Assembly (NCBI RefSeq): GCF_020171985.1
Contig: NZ_JAIVAL010000006.1
Coordinates: 62,001 to 126,000, forward strand
Direction: 5' to 3'
DNA from: Halobacillus halophilus
Lineage (GTDB): Bacteria; Bacillota; Bacilli; Bacillales; Halobacillaceae
Length of the DNA stretch: 64,000 bases
Shown here: positions 24,917-32,738 of the stretch, one piece after another
Numbering within the stretch: position 1 is the first letter of the stretch
How the letters are laid out: each line of letters opens with the position of its first letter
The notes under the pieces: model-generated
The model's database searches: none
The model's input: the letters and a program-made list of their open reading frames with translations, nothing else
Told to the model about the DNA's origin: nothing
Made by a program: the position numbers and the translations under genes

Positions 24917-25101
24917 TGAAGAACTTAACTAAGCGTGTGAAAAGTCTGGAAACACGATTAAAGCAAAGTGACAACCTTCTTATCTTGATTACTGTACCAG
25001 GTAGGGAAAAGCCCCGGGAACAGATGGAAATCGAACCAGACAGCGCATATAAGCAATATTTAGATGATGCAGGATTCAGATATGTATATGTGAACTTTTA
25101 G
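24916..25101 (+). CDS. Short paralogue 4 with NLTKRVKSLE N-terminus
   Basis: A 61-residue protein starting NLTKRVKSLETRLKQ, then a strand LLILITVPG and a tail with YLDDAGFRYVYVNF. Last of four coupled paralogues. Followed by about 90 bases that include a small hairpin (GTGACAATCGGTCATTC with T run near 25105-25132). Confidence 0.55.
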   Translation: MKNLTKRVKSLETRLKQSDNLLILITVPGREKPREQMEIEPDSAYKQYLDDAGFRYVYVNF

Positions 25102-25191
25102 GGAGTGACAATCGGTCATTCTCTTTTTTGTTAAATAAGAAGGACTTTGGCATTAATATGGAGAAATAACAACATTTAGGAGGTGATAAAT

Positions 25192-25506
25192 GTGAATATA
25201 CAAGAAAGGTTTCCTAATTCGGGTTTTCCGTTATCTGATGAAAATGAACTAAGTATGGATTATTTTGCTCTACATACAATGGAAGGGTCTGGAGAAGAGA
25301 CGCAGTTATTGAGTATTAGAGCAAGCTTTGAAGGATATTTATTTATTATTAATGGTGAAGAGGAATTAGATCTAATAATGTTTGGAGTAGGAGTCAATAA
25401 TATTCCAATTCGATTTAATCCTGGAGAATTATATTGTTTTGTACGTCCTATTGAGGTTACTGATAGAACTTACACTGTGCAAGATGTGGAAATCAGAATT
25501 ATTTGA
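25192..25506 (+). CDS. Unknown protein, probable island cargo
   Basis: A 104-residue acidic protein starting at GTG 25192 after AGGAGGTGAT. It looks like an all-beta domain with alternating hydrophobic residues (LLSIRASFEGYLFIINGEEE). I do not recognise it. It lies alone between the paralogue array and the right end, with its own terminator, which is the usual place for satellite cargo such as interference or virulence genes. Confidence 0.55.
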   Translation: MNIQERFPNSGFPLSDENELSMDYFALHTMEGSGEETQLLSIRASFEGYLFIINGEEELDLIMFGVGVNNIPIRFNPGELYCFVRPIEVTDRTYTVQDVEIRII

Positions 25507-25513
25507 GAAGGAT

Positions 25514-25540
25514 CGCCTACTTTATTAGTAGGCTTTTCGT
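25514..25540 (+). terminator. Terminator at the end of the island 1 genes
   Basis: GCCTACTTT and AGTAGGC pair around TATT, followed by TTTTCG. Beyond it, 25541-25760 has no gene but contains GGCCATTCC (near 25630) and its complement GGAATGGCC (near 25727), a widely spaced inverted repeat that could be an origin or packaging element. Confidence 0.7.
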
Positions 25541-25762
25541 CATTAAAAATAAGGTAGGACAAACTTACATCCGCTGATATGAAGGGAGCGGCATATACAT
25601 AAGAACATTCTTTGCCTGCCTATACCATAGGCCATTCCAAGGATCATTCTAAGACAAGCCACAAGGTACAGAAAGCCGTATATTCCTGGGGCTATACAAT
25701 GGAAAGTTAATGTTAACTTGCTCTAGGGAATGGCCATTACACCAGACAGAGGAATAGAACAT

Positions 25763-25964
25763 TATTTCGATCTTATTGTAACGCTATTTATTTTATCGAA
25801 ATATTATCGAAATGCTCTAAACGTTGATAGGGCAGGCTTAATTTCGATATACCGATATTTCTATAATTCTACTCCCTTAGTCTAAAAAGCTAAAGAGTAA
25901 GGATAAGAGGGAGTTGTTTTGATGTAGTGGCTCTATAACCTGGTGGGGACAAAGTGGGGACAAA
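25763..25964. repeat. Right-end repeats of island 1: arm-type sites and 21-bp repeat
   Basis: Between 25763 and 25860 are copies of ATTTCGAT/ATCGAAAT (TATTTCGATC, TTATCGAAATATTATCGAAATG, AATTTCGATATACCGATA by parts), like those beside the integrase. At 25944-25964 lies the second copy of the 21-bp sequence found at 17640. In the excised circle both sets would flank the core site at about 90-320 bases, as in an attP. Confidence 0.65.
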
Positions 25965-26079
25965 CTTTAACATCCTGTCCCCAAATCGAGCGAATGGAGC
26001 ATGAAAGAACATACTCAATGTACCGATATAACAGTAGTTAGCATATTTAAACTGTATCATACTTTCTAAATATACCACT

Positions 26080-26135
26080 TTGACAGGGTGGAGGTCGTTG
26101 GTTCGAGCCCAATCGGAATCATCCATACAAAGTGC
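26080..26135 (+). repeat. Attachment site copy 2, between islands 1 and 2
   Basis: Identical 56 bases to 17499-17554. The sequence to its left is not a tRNA 5' half, so this is a junction (attR of island 1 and attL of island 2), not a functional tRNA. Confidence 0.95.
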
Positions 26136-26136
26136 C

Positions 26137-26176
26137 GCGTCACGAGCCGTTGTCCAGAGCGGTTTGTGGCGCTTTT
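26137..26176 (+). terminator. Terminator version 2 after att copy 2
   Basis: A 13-bp stem: 26137-26149 (GCGTCACGAGCCG) with 26160-26172 (CGGTTTGTGGCGC), then TTTT. Same position and shape as version 1 but with different paired bases. Confidence 0.75.
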
Positions 26177-26246
26177 AATTTTTCGAAGACTTTGCGCAGA
26201 CTTACCGTGGACTTCTCGCAGGGTTGCGCCTATAAAATTAGTCCCG

Positions 26247-26290
26247 AGCACGCTTTTTCCGTAAAAAACGGAGGAGGCGTGCTTTTTTGC
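26247..26290 (+). terminator. Hairpin with T run overlapping the start of the broken integrase gene
   Basis: AGCACGC (26247-26253) pairs with GCGTGCT (26277-26283) and six T follow, the form of a terminator. The loop contains the only Shine-Dalgarno candidate for the integrase, whose TTG is in the T run. It may be an attenuator that limited integrase expression. Confidence 0.55.
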
Positions 26291-27266
26291 GTTTAGATGA
26301 ATTATTTGAAACGTTCTTGTCGATCAAATCGGCAGAAGGTCGAGCAGAATCAACGATGAAACAGTACAACGAAAATTTCTCGTTCTTTATGCGTTATTTA
26401 AATGAAAAGAAAATCGATCCGACCTTCGAAGACTTAAATCGAAATGTCTTCCGAGACTACATTCGCTACATGCGGGAGGCAATCGTGACTTTCGACACAC
26501 ATAAATACAAGTCGAAGAGTCAGAGGCGTAGAGGTTTATCGCCAAATTCGATTAACACCCGACTTAAAACCTTACGAGTGATGTTCCTGTGTCTTTATGA
26601 AGAAGAAATTACGGACGTCAACTCGATAGATGGCGTTAAGAATCTGCCCAATCCGCAGGGAAAATCGAAATTCTTACGGATGACGAGTTAAAACGACTAC
26701 TCAAAGCGCCTGACAAGGACTCATAAGCAGGTTACCGAGACTACGCACTCACGCATTTGCTCATTGATGCTATGATGCGCATTAATGAAGCAACTAGTCT
26801 TCGAGTGAGTGAGTTTGACTTCGGTAAGAACGAGGTAACAATTCGAGCAGCATTCGCTAAAAGTCGTAAAACTCGAACGATACCGATAAAACCTGTGACG
26901 GCTCGTGTGGTGAAGCGATTGATAGAGGCTAACGAGGACTTCTTTACGGACTACGTGTTCCTGACGAATTACGGCGAGCCAATAGATAGGGATGATTATA
27001 GGAAGCGACTGAACGAACACGCACAGACCGCCAAGATAAAAAAGAACGTTCACCCGCACATATTAAGGCATTCAGCTGCGCCTTCATTTCTCGAAGCAGG
27101 CGGTGAACTACGTCACTTACAAATGATGCTCGGACATTCGGACCTTCGAATGGTCGTCAGGTACACGCATTTATCGAACAGAGCGCTACAGTCTCAACAC
27201 TCGAAGTATTCAGCAGTTAATCGTGTTACTTCGAAAATGAGCCGACCTCGTAAACGAAAGTTGTAA
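26287..27266 (+). pseudogene. Tyrosine integrase of island 2, disrupted
   Basis: The N-terminal part (26287-26691, TTG start, core-binding domain with RAESTMKQYNENFSFFMRYL) and C-terminal part (26757-27266, catalytic domain) are in different frames. A one-base loss in the GGGAAAA run near 26658-26664 shifts the frame, and in the restored frame a TAA at 26724-26726 interrupts the coding sequence. The catalytic residues are still readable: R in MMRINEAT, HILRHS, GHSDLRM and Tyr in VRYTHLS. Two lesions in an otherwise well-preserved gene indicate recent decay. The TTG start sits right behind a hairpin (26247-26283) whose loop holds GGAGGAG. Confidence 0.85.
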
Positions 27267-27814
27267 AGAGCGACAAAAAGACACAAAAAAAGGCGCAACC
27301 GCCGAGCATACGGACTTGCCGTAACTCAACGATATACACCTATCGCCTAATTGGAAAAATATAAAAAAAGGAAGGCTAGTCAAATAATAAATTGTCTAAG
27401 GTTAAAACGCCAGAGCAGCAAGAACTAGAGGAGTTCACAGCGAAGTCACCGCATGCTTCTACCCCATTAACGAGACTTAAGCAGACTCACCAATCGTTTC
27501 AAAGAGACAAAGGCATTAATTAACTAGCGCCCCGTTTGACCACGTTTCGGAGCGTGGGAGAGGAAGAGAAGGCTCAACGGCGGGAGTTCGGAATTGGAAC
27601 GTCTGCTTCCGCCAAATCAAATTATACAAAGCCGTAGAGTAGTAAAGCGGTAGAATCGTCGATACAACCTCGGTTAGGACCGGGCAAGGAATCAGCTTGA
27701 GAATAATGTTTATGAAGTATTAATTAATAGGTTGACCTTAATTTTCAAATATTTCACTCTTTTTCCTTGTGCTGGTATAATGTAGTAATTAAGAGGCATA
27801 GAGGAGGTATTAAG
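27267..27814. other. Gene-poor stretch between the integrase remnant and the TIR gene
   Basis: About 550 bases. It contains a 43-codon open frame from TTG 27392 to 27523 without a ribosome binding site (probably a remnant), a short hairpin CACG/CGTG at 27541-27556, and at the right end the promoter of the TIR gene with an extended -10 (TGGTATAAT, 27773-27781). I see no complete gene. Confidence 0.5.
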
Positions 27815-28876
27815 ATGGCAAGTATCTTTATTAGCCATTCATCGGAGGATGTAGATTTCGCTACAAGATTTATGGATTTGTTACAGACCCAGTTTGGTTT
27901 AACTAGAGATGATTTTTTTATGACGTCTGATGAAGAGTTCGAGGCAGGAGAAAATTGGATAAACGTAATAAGGAATGCAGTGGAAGAGTCAGTAATTATC
28001 CTTCCAATCTTAACTCCTAATTTTCTAGATAGCCAATTTTGTTTGTGTGAGTTAGGCGCATCATGGGTAAGCCAGAAAGCTTTATTCCCTATCATAGTTC
28101 CTCCATTAGATCACCGAGCTCTTGACGGAACACCTTACCGTTCATGGTCTCAAAGTATAGTCCTCCAAGACGAGCGCAACTTTATGCAGGTGGCAGAACA
28201 AATGAAAAAGAAAATTTCTAAAGACTTTAATTCTGTAAGATATCAGTCTAGAGTAAAGTCTTTTATTGATGAAACATTAAAGCCGTTTGTAAGACTTATG
28301 GAAGGTAGAGAGGTTATCTCAAAAGAGGCTGTTTTGGAGTTGAAGGCTAAAATTCAAGAATATGACGGTGCTTATTTTGAAATCGAAAGTGAACTAAGAG
28401 AGCTTAGAAAAGAAAATTCTGCGTTGCGTGAAATGAAAGATTCCAGTGAGGTTCAGGCGTATGACTACTCTCAAATGTCCGAGTGGGACGCTTTTATTGA
28501 GAAAGTTAAGAATGTTAAAGAGGAACTTCGAAAATTATCCATTCTTGCCACTAGTGTTTTGTATCATGACTATAGTAAGGGCTCTTCAACTGATACTGGA
28601 TATATGAGAAGGGAAGAGCAAGGAGAACTAAAAGAGCTAGAAAGTAAAGGTTTGATAGTATGGGATGAGGGTTGGGTGCCAGATTATGACCATAATGTGA
28701 TGATTAGGGCTCGCAATTCTTTAAAAGAATTGGATTCTTTAATAAAAGAAAACTTCTCAAACGAAAATTTTGTTGATAGGTTTGACCAGGAGTATAATGA
28801 TGTTCGTTTAAGTCTCTTTTATTCTCCATTTTGGGAGGAAGTACTAGGGGAAACAATTTACCATTCAACATGGTAG
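27815..28876 (+). CDS. TIR-domain protein, probable anti-phage effector
   Basis: A 353-residue protein. Residues 1-135 form a TIR domain: ASIFISHSSEDVDFATRFMD at the start, DDFFMTSDEEFEAGENW and the catalytic-type Glu 79 in QFCLCELGASW. Bacterial TIR domains usually cleave NAD+ when an infection sensor is triggered. Then a coiled coil (about residues 185-235, LKAKIQEYDGAYFEIESEL) and an unrecognised helical C-terminal domain follow, the place for sensing or oligomerisation. GGAGG precedes ATG 27815; an upstream ATG at 27767 lies over the -10 region and is rejected. No obvious partner gene is adjacent. A defence role is inferred from domain and context. Confidence 0.85.
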   Translation: MASIFISHSSEDVDFATRFMDLLQTQFGLTRDDFFMTSDEEFEAGENWINVIRNAVEESVIILPILTPNFLDSQFCLCELGASWVSQKALFPIIVPPLDHRALDGTPYRSWSQSIVLQDERNFMQVAEQMKKKISKDFNSVRYQSRVKSFIDETLKPFVRLMEGREVISKEAVLELKAKIQEYDGAYFEIESELRELRKENSALREMKDSSEVQAYDYSQMSEWDAFIEKVKNVKEELRKLSILATSVLYHDYSKGSSTDTGYMRREEQGELKELESKGLIVWDEGWVPDYDHNVMIRARNSLKELDSLIKENFSNENFVDRFDQEYNDVRLSLFYSPFWEEVLGETIYHSTW

Positions 28877-29154
28877 TTACAAAAAGAGATAACGACCAAC
28901 AGTTTAGGAAGAGAAGTTGTTCGAAGGATTCGTAGGTTTATTTGTGATAGCGAGACCTATTCTTACTCTAGAGGATGACGTTAATCCTAGCGGGGACTTA
29001 TGATATGTAGAATCGGTGCTTTTTAGTCTAAAAAATCTCTCGATACTGAAACTTTTTATCAAAAATCTATTGTAAGTATCCATTAAATCCCTTATTATGT
29101 TAAACGTGTAATTATTACAAGTATTTTACATATTCATATTAGGGGGAGAAATAC

Positions 29155-29733
29155 ATGAAAAAGTTCTTTAAATTGGGTTGTCTTAGTGTTATTGCACTTG
29201 TGGTTCTCGGAGTGATTGTTGCTTCACTTGGAGGCGGGGGAGAGTCCGATACAGCGTCTACTAATTCCGATGGAGAGAGTACAGAAACATCGGCTGACGG
29301 TGGGAACTCCGAAGAGAAAGAACAAACATACGGCATTGGCGATAAAGTAGATGTCGGAAAGATGGCGTTTACTGTAAACGAGAAAACTACGGCTAGCACA
29401 GTCGGTCCAGAAATGCTTCAAGAAGAAGCTAACGGTAAATACGTCATAGTCGACGTCACCGTAACGAACAACGGAAACGAGGCTAACACGGTGGATAGTT
29501 CGATGTTTAAGCTGAAATTCGAGGACAAAACGTACGAGGCGGATTCAGCAGCTACGATGTCAGCTAACGAGGACGCCGTAGAGTTCTTCTTAGCCGAGGT
29601 AAACCCCGACTCAACTATCGAAGGAAAAGTAGCTTTCGACATTAACGTTGAAACGGCGGAAAAAGACGGGCTGAAACTTCAAGTATCCGAGGGTGTATTC
29701 GGCACTAACACTAAAACCATCAACCTTAAATAA
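29155..29733 (+). CDS. DUF4352 surface protein with N-terminal membrane anchor or signal
   Basis: A 192-residue protein: hydrophobic N-terminus (LGCLSVIALVVLGVIVAS), a low-complexity Ser/Gly/Asp/Thr linker to about residue 60, then an immunoglobulin-like DUF4352 domain (VGKMAFTVNEKTTAS through KYVIVDVTVTNNGNE to the end). The Cys in LGCLS is not in a clean lipobox followed by a small charged residue, so it may be a membrane-anchored rather than a lipid-anchored protein. DUF4352 proteins are common on Gram-positive mobile elements. A role in surface exclusion is possible but not shown. GGGGGAG precedes the ATG. Confidence 0.7.
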   Translation: MKKFFKLGCLSVIALVVLGVIVASLGGGGESDTASTNSDGESTETSADGGNSEEKEQTYGIGDKVDVGKMAFTVNEKTTASTVGPEMLQEEANGKYVIVDVTVTNNGNEANTVDSSMFKLKFEDKTYEADSAATMSANEDAVEFFLAEVNPDSTIEGKVAFDINVETAEKDGLKLQVSEGVFGTNTKTINLK

Positions 29734-29746
29734 CGACTAACATGGC

Positions 29747-29858
29747 GTGATAGCACCCGTTTACCTCAACGGAAGTGAGATTGCACGGGCAAGTTTTGAA
29801 GACATAACCCGCATGCAAGAACGTAGGAACCAACGGAAAGAACGGTTCACAGGTTATT
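29747..29858 (+). pseudogene. Possible phage-structural gene remnant
   Basis: The frame encodes VYLNGSEIARASFEDITRM followed by a basic ERRNQRKERF tail, which resembles the C-terminal end of phage tail proteins (VxxNGxEIAR pattern). It has no ribosome binding site and the frame then runs through a terminator into the antisense gene. Best seen as a leftover fragment; end point approximate. Confidence 0.3.
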
Positions 29859-30363
29859 TCACGAGGCTACCTTCGGGTAGTCTCTTTTTTAATTTCTTAC
29901 TCGAATTTTTGTATTTCTCGTATTTTTTTATTAGCCGATCGACGCTATTTTCCATACCATCCATAGTTTCAATGAATCTTTCATTTGATTGCTTGTTTAG
30001 TATCATGAGGTTATCCTCTCTTTTTAGTGCCTCTACTGTTCCAATAACAGCAAGATACTCTTCAAATACGGCTAAAGGAATATCTTCGATTACAACTTTT
30101 TCTTCCAATTTACTCTTATCTAAAACCCCTCTAGTAATTTCAAGCATCTCTTCAGAATAATTATTCTCACGTACGCTTCTTATACCTACTAGTAAAAATT
30201 TTAAGTTTGTTTTAATAAGTTGGTAGGATCTTATGTCTTTTTTTACCCGATTAATTTCTTCCGTTTTAGTTTCGTAATGAAACTTCGCCATGGAGTTAAG
30301 CCATGAGACAACGAGAGGAATCGTAGCGCCTATTAGTAATGTGATTATCGTTTCCCAGTTCAT
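29854..30363 (-). CDS. Membrane-anchored coiled-coil protein of unknown function
   Basis: A 169-residue protein with one N-terminal hydrophobic helix (IITLLIGATIPLVVSWL) and a charged, helical remainder with a long C-terminal coiled coil (SVDRLIKKYEKYKNSSKKL). GGGGGG-rich sequence precedes the ATG. Such N-anchored helical proteins are frequent in phages and islands but I cannot name a family. It is read against its neighbours, so it has its own promoter. Possibly cargo of island 2. Confidence 0.6.
   Translation of the reverse strand: MNWETIITLLIGATIPLVVSWLNSMAKFHYETKTEEINRVKKDIRSYQLIKTNLKFLLVGIRSVRENNYSEEMLEITRGVLDKSKLEEKVVIEDIPLAVFEEYLAVIGTVEALKREDNLMILNKQSNERFIETMDGMENSVDRLIKKYEKYKNSSKKLKKRLPEGSLVK
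29861..29888 (+). terminator. Terminator overlapping the 3' end of the antisense gene
   Basis: GAGGCTACC and GGGTAGTCTC pair around TTC, followed by TTTTTT. It ends rightward transcription from the DUF4352 gene. The stop codon of the minus-strand gene (29854) lies inside this region. Confidence 0.8.
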
Positions 30364-30477
30364 TGTACTCCCCCCCTTTTTTTCAATATTTTACCATAAT
30401 TACCGAAATTCTAGAGGGAATTAACGGAAACTTGGCGAATATTACAACAAAGCATAAGTAAAAAGGAGTGTAATACG

Positions 30478-30732
30478 ATGAACGACTATCAGAAACGTAA
30501 ACAAATTTTCCTTGGTTTTTCCGGTGCAGGGCGTTACGAAATCGTCTCAACGCTAAAACTGCCCGACGGGGACCATTTAATCGACGTCAGCGACCGCCAG
30601 TCCTCCGAACCTCCGACTACCTACTTACAGTCCAGCGTACATACCCTTCCCGACAACGACCTCAAAAGATTTCTCCTCGAACAAATGAAGATTATCCAAG
30701 CGGGAATTTACGATGAAGTAGACGAGGAATAA
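30478..30732 (+). CDS. Small hypothetical protein upstream of the OLD gene
   Basis: An 84-residue acidic protein that I do not recognise (MNDYQKRKQIFLGFSGAG at the start). AAAGGAG lies before the ATG. It ends 38 bases before the OLD-family gene and may be in the same transcript. Its G+C-rich codon style differs from the OLD gene, so it may come from the ancestral island rather than from the defence cargo. Confidence 0.55.
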   Translation: MNDYQKRKQIFLGFSGAGRYEIVSTLKLPDGDHLIDVSDRQSSEPPTTYLQSSVHTLPDNDLKRFLLEQMKIIQAGIYDEVDEE

Positions 30733-30770
30733 GACGGGGAGGCTGCATTAATTAAAAGGGGTGGTCTGAA

Positions 30771-32507
30771 TTGAAGTTGATTAAACTATTTATATCAAAC
30801 TTTAGAGGAATTGGTGGAGAAGAAGGAAAACCAGGTGTGCAAATTGATTTTGAGGACATTAACTTGATTTACCTAATCGGTCAAAATAACACGGGGAAAT
30901 CATCGACTTTGAGTGCGTATGAATACTTTGTAAAGTCAAATATGCCAGCAGGTGAAAACGATTTTCACAAGCACAGTAAGAAACCGATCACTATTGAGGC
31001 TTGGATTCAAGGGGAAAATGAAGATGATTTTGAACATAGGGCTATGAAAAGTTCTATGAATCCCCAAACAAAAATCGCAAAGTTTAGGAAAACGTGGACG
31101 GATATTGGTGAATCGGGAGTTAAACATACCTTCGATTATCAAAACAATGAATGGAAATCTGGAGGAGGCGGAGGATTTGATTCCATACTACAGAACGCTT
31201 GTCCTGAACCTGTTTGGCTAAAGGGGTTAGATTCCGTTGATATCGTATTAGAAAAGGTTCAAAAGATGGTTAAAGAGAAAGTATTGGATAATGCTTCGGA
31301 ATTAGAAAGGTTTAACAATATCAAAAAGGATTTAGAGGAATTAAGAAAAGAAATTATACAAGCAGACTTCTCTCAGAAGGTAGAAGGGCGTTTAAACGAC
31401 CTTATGCAAGAAACCTTTCCGGATCTAGAAGTTTCTCTTTTTGGTGAAGAAAAAGAGGATCTAGGTAAAAAGCTTTCAACCTTCATAAATACCGACATAA
31501 AATTCTCAAATCAAGGTCACCCAATAAACATGAGTAATCATGGACATGGTATAAGGAGACAATTCTTATTCAACGCGTTGAGAGGGTTAGGACATGTTTT
31601 TTCTGAACTCGAAAAATCTAAAAAACAACGTGATGATAACGTTATTGATAATTTAGACCAAGAATCTAAGCATTTTAGGAAGAGAATGCTTTTAATCGAG
31701 GAACCCGAGCTGTTTCTACACCCTCAGTCAATAAGAGTGTTTACGGATGTACTATATGATTTAGCAGAAGGATTTGAGTTTCAAATAATGGCTGCTACCC
31801 ATTCACCTATTTTAGTGGATTTAAGTAGAGATCATACAACTTTAATTAGGACAAAAATGGAAGAAAATGCAGAAGTAAAGCTTCATCAAGTAAATAACAA
31901 TATTTTTGATGATGATGAAAAAGAGAGGATGAAAATGCTCAATTCATTTAACCCGTATGTATGTGAAGCGTTTTTCCATGATAACGTGATCCTTGTCGAG
32001 GGTGATACAGAGGCAGTAATATTTAGAGAGCTAATTGAAAAAATGATTAAAGCTTCCGAATTATCTATCATCGATGCGCCTTTAGTGGTAAATTGCGGTT
32101 CAAAAATGAACATTCCTTCATTTCAAAAGGTTTTAAGACACTTCGATATTAAGTACTTCGTAGTTCATGATTTGGATGAAACCTTCGATAAAAATGGAAA
32201 TAAAAATCCTGCGTGGACTCTAAACGAAAGAATCTACGAGGAGATTGTAAATTGTGGCGATAGATATAAGGCAAGCAGATATGTAATGGAAAGGAATTTT
32301 GAATCAGCCCATAGTTACAAATATAATTCTAATTTAGGGAAACCATTGTCTGCTTATAAGTTAGTAGAAACATGGGAGGTAGACGATACCTCAAAGCACG
32401 CAATCAAAGCTCTTAAAGCTTGTCTAACTAGAGTAGTGGAGTATGATATTTTTGATCATGAATGGGTAGAATCAAGAAAAAGTCCAATACCTGAAAATGT
32501 TAAGTAG
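30771..32507 (+). CDS. OLD-family ATP-dependent nuclease (AAA ATPase plus TOPRIM)
   Basis: A 578-residue protein starting at TTG 30771 after AAGGGGTG. The ABC-type ATPase part has Walker A GQNNTGKSS at residues 37-45, a signature-like NHGHGIRRQ near 256, Walker B LLIEEPELFLHP near 305 and the His switch AATHSPILVD. The C-terminal TOPRIM domain starts ILVEGDTEAVIF with the catalytic Glu and has VVHDLDET as the DxD pair. This is overcoming-lysogeny-defect (OLD) nuclease architecture. No UvrD-like helicase follows, so it is a class 1 stand-alone OLD, not Gabija or class 2. Role in phage defence is inferred from the family and from the neighbouring TIR gene. Confidence 0.9.
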   Translation: MKLIKLFISNFRGIGGEEGKPGVQIDFEDINLIYLIGQNNTGKSSTLSAYEYFVKSNMPAGENDFHKHSKKPITIEAWIQGENEDDFEHRAMKSSMNPQTKIAKFRKTWTDIGESGVKHTFDYQNNEWKSGGGGGFDSILQNACPEPVWLKGLDSVDIVLEKVQKMVKEKVLDNASELERFNNIKKDLEELRKEIIQADFSQKVEGRLNDLMQETFPDLEVSLFGEEKEDLGKKLSTFINTDIKFSNQGHPINMSNHGHGIRRQFLFNALRGLGHVFSELEKSKKQRDDNVIDNLDQESKHFRKRMLLIEEPELFLHPQSIRVFTDVLYDLAEGFEFQIMAATHSPILVDLSRDHTTLIRTKMEENAEVKLHQVNNNIFDDDEKERMKMLNSFNPYVCEAFFHDNVILVEGDTEAVIFRELIEKMIKASELSIIDAPLVVNCGSKMNIPSFQKVLRHFDIKYFVVHDLDETFDKNGNKNPAWTLNERIYEEIVNCGDRYKASRYVMERNFESAHSYKYNSNLGKPLSAYKLVETWEVDDTSKHAIKALKACLTRVVEYDIFDHEWVESRKSPIPENVK

Positions 32508-32738
32508 CAACATGTAGTTAATGTCGACTCTTAATGAGAAGCCATACAGCGAAGTAACTTTCGGTTCGACGGGGGATAGTCCGACTCACTTCAACAGAGT
32601 GGAGGTCTTAAACCCACGGTTGCAAGGTATCGGCAATATACCCTATACTAGGGGAAATCAATACGGAATAAGCGTGCTCATACGCTGACTTAACGAGAAT
32701 GACTTTACGTTGACTTCCCGATGACCTTCGCTCGTACC

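Larger units (their letters stand above)
17555..26135. mobile_element. Integrated island 1, satellite-like (PICI-type) element
   Basis: The interval between att copies 1 and 2, about 8.6 kb. Gene order: leftward integrase and repressor; then rightward second regulator, excisionase, primase-polymerase, helicase, small genes, TerS-like gene, four short paralogues and a last unknown gene. There are no capsid, portal, tail or lysis genes, so it is not a complete prophage. The order int, divergent regulators, xis, pri-rep, terS is that of phage-inducible chromosomal islands. Both ends carry arm-type repeats and a shared 21-bp sequence. All genes look intact, so it may still be mobile. Naming it a PICI is inference; an ICE or plasmid-like island is less likely because no relaxase or transfer gene is present. 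Confidence 0.8.

Noticed and set aside
26075-26135. Possible second and third tRNA-Val genes at 26080 and 32739
   Set aside because: Both lack the 5' half (acceptor and D arm), so they cannot be functional tRNAs; they are attachment site copies.
27392-27523. 43-codon frame from a TTG in island 2
   Set aside because: No ribosome binding site at a usable distance and no recognisable family; kept only as a possible remnant in the noncoding entry.
29747-30160. 137-codon plus-strand frame after the DUF4352 gene
   Set aside because: Most of it is antisense to a better-supported minus-strand gene and it crosses a terminator; only the first part looks like a phage gene remnant.
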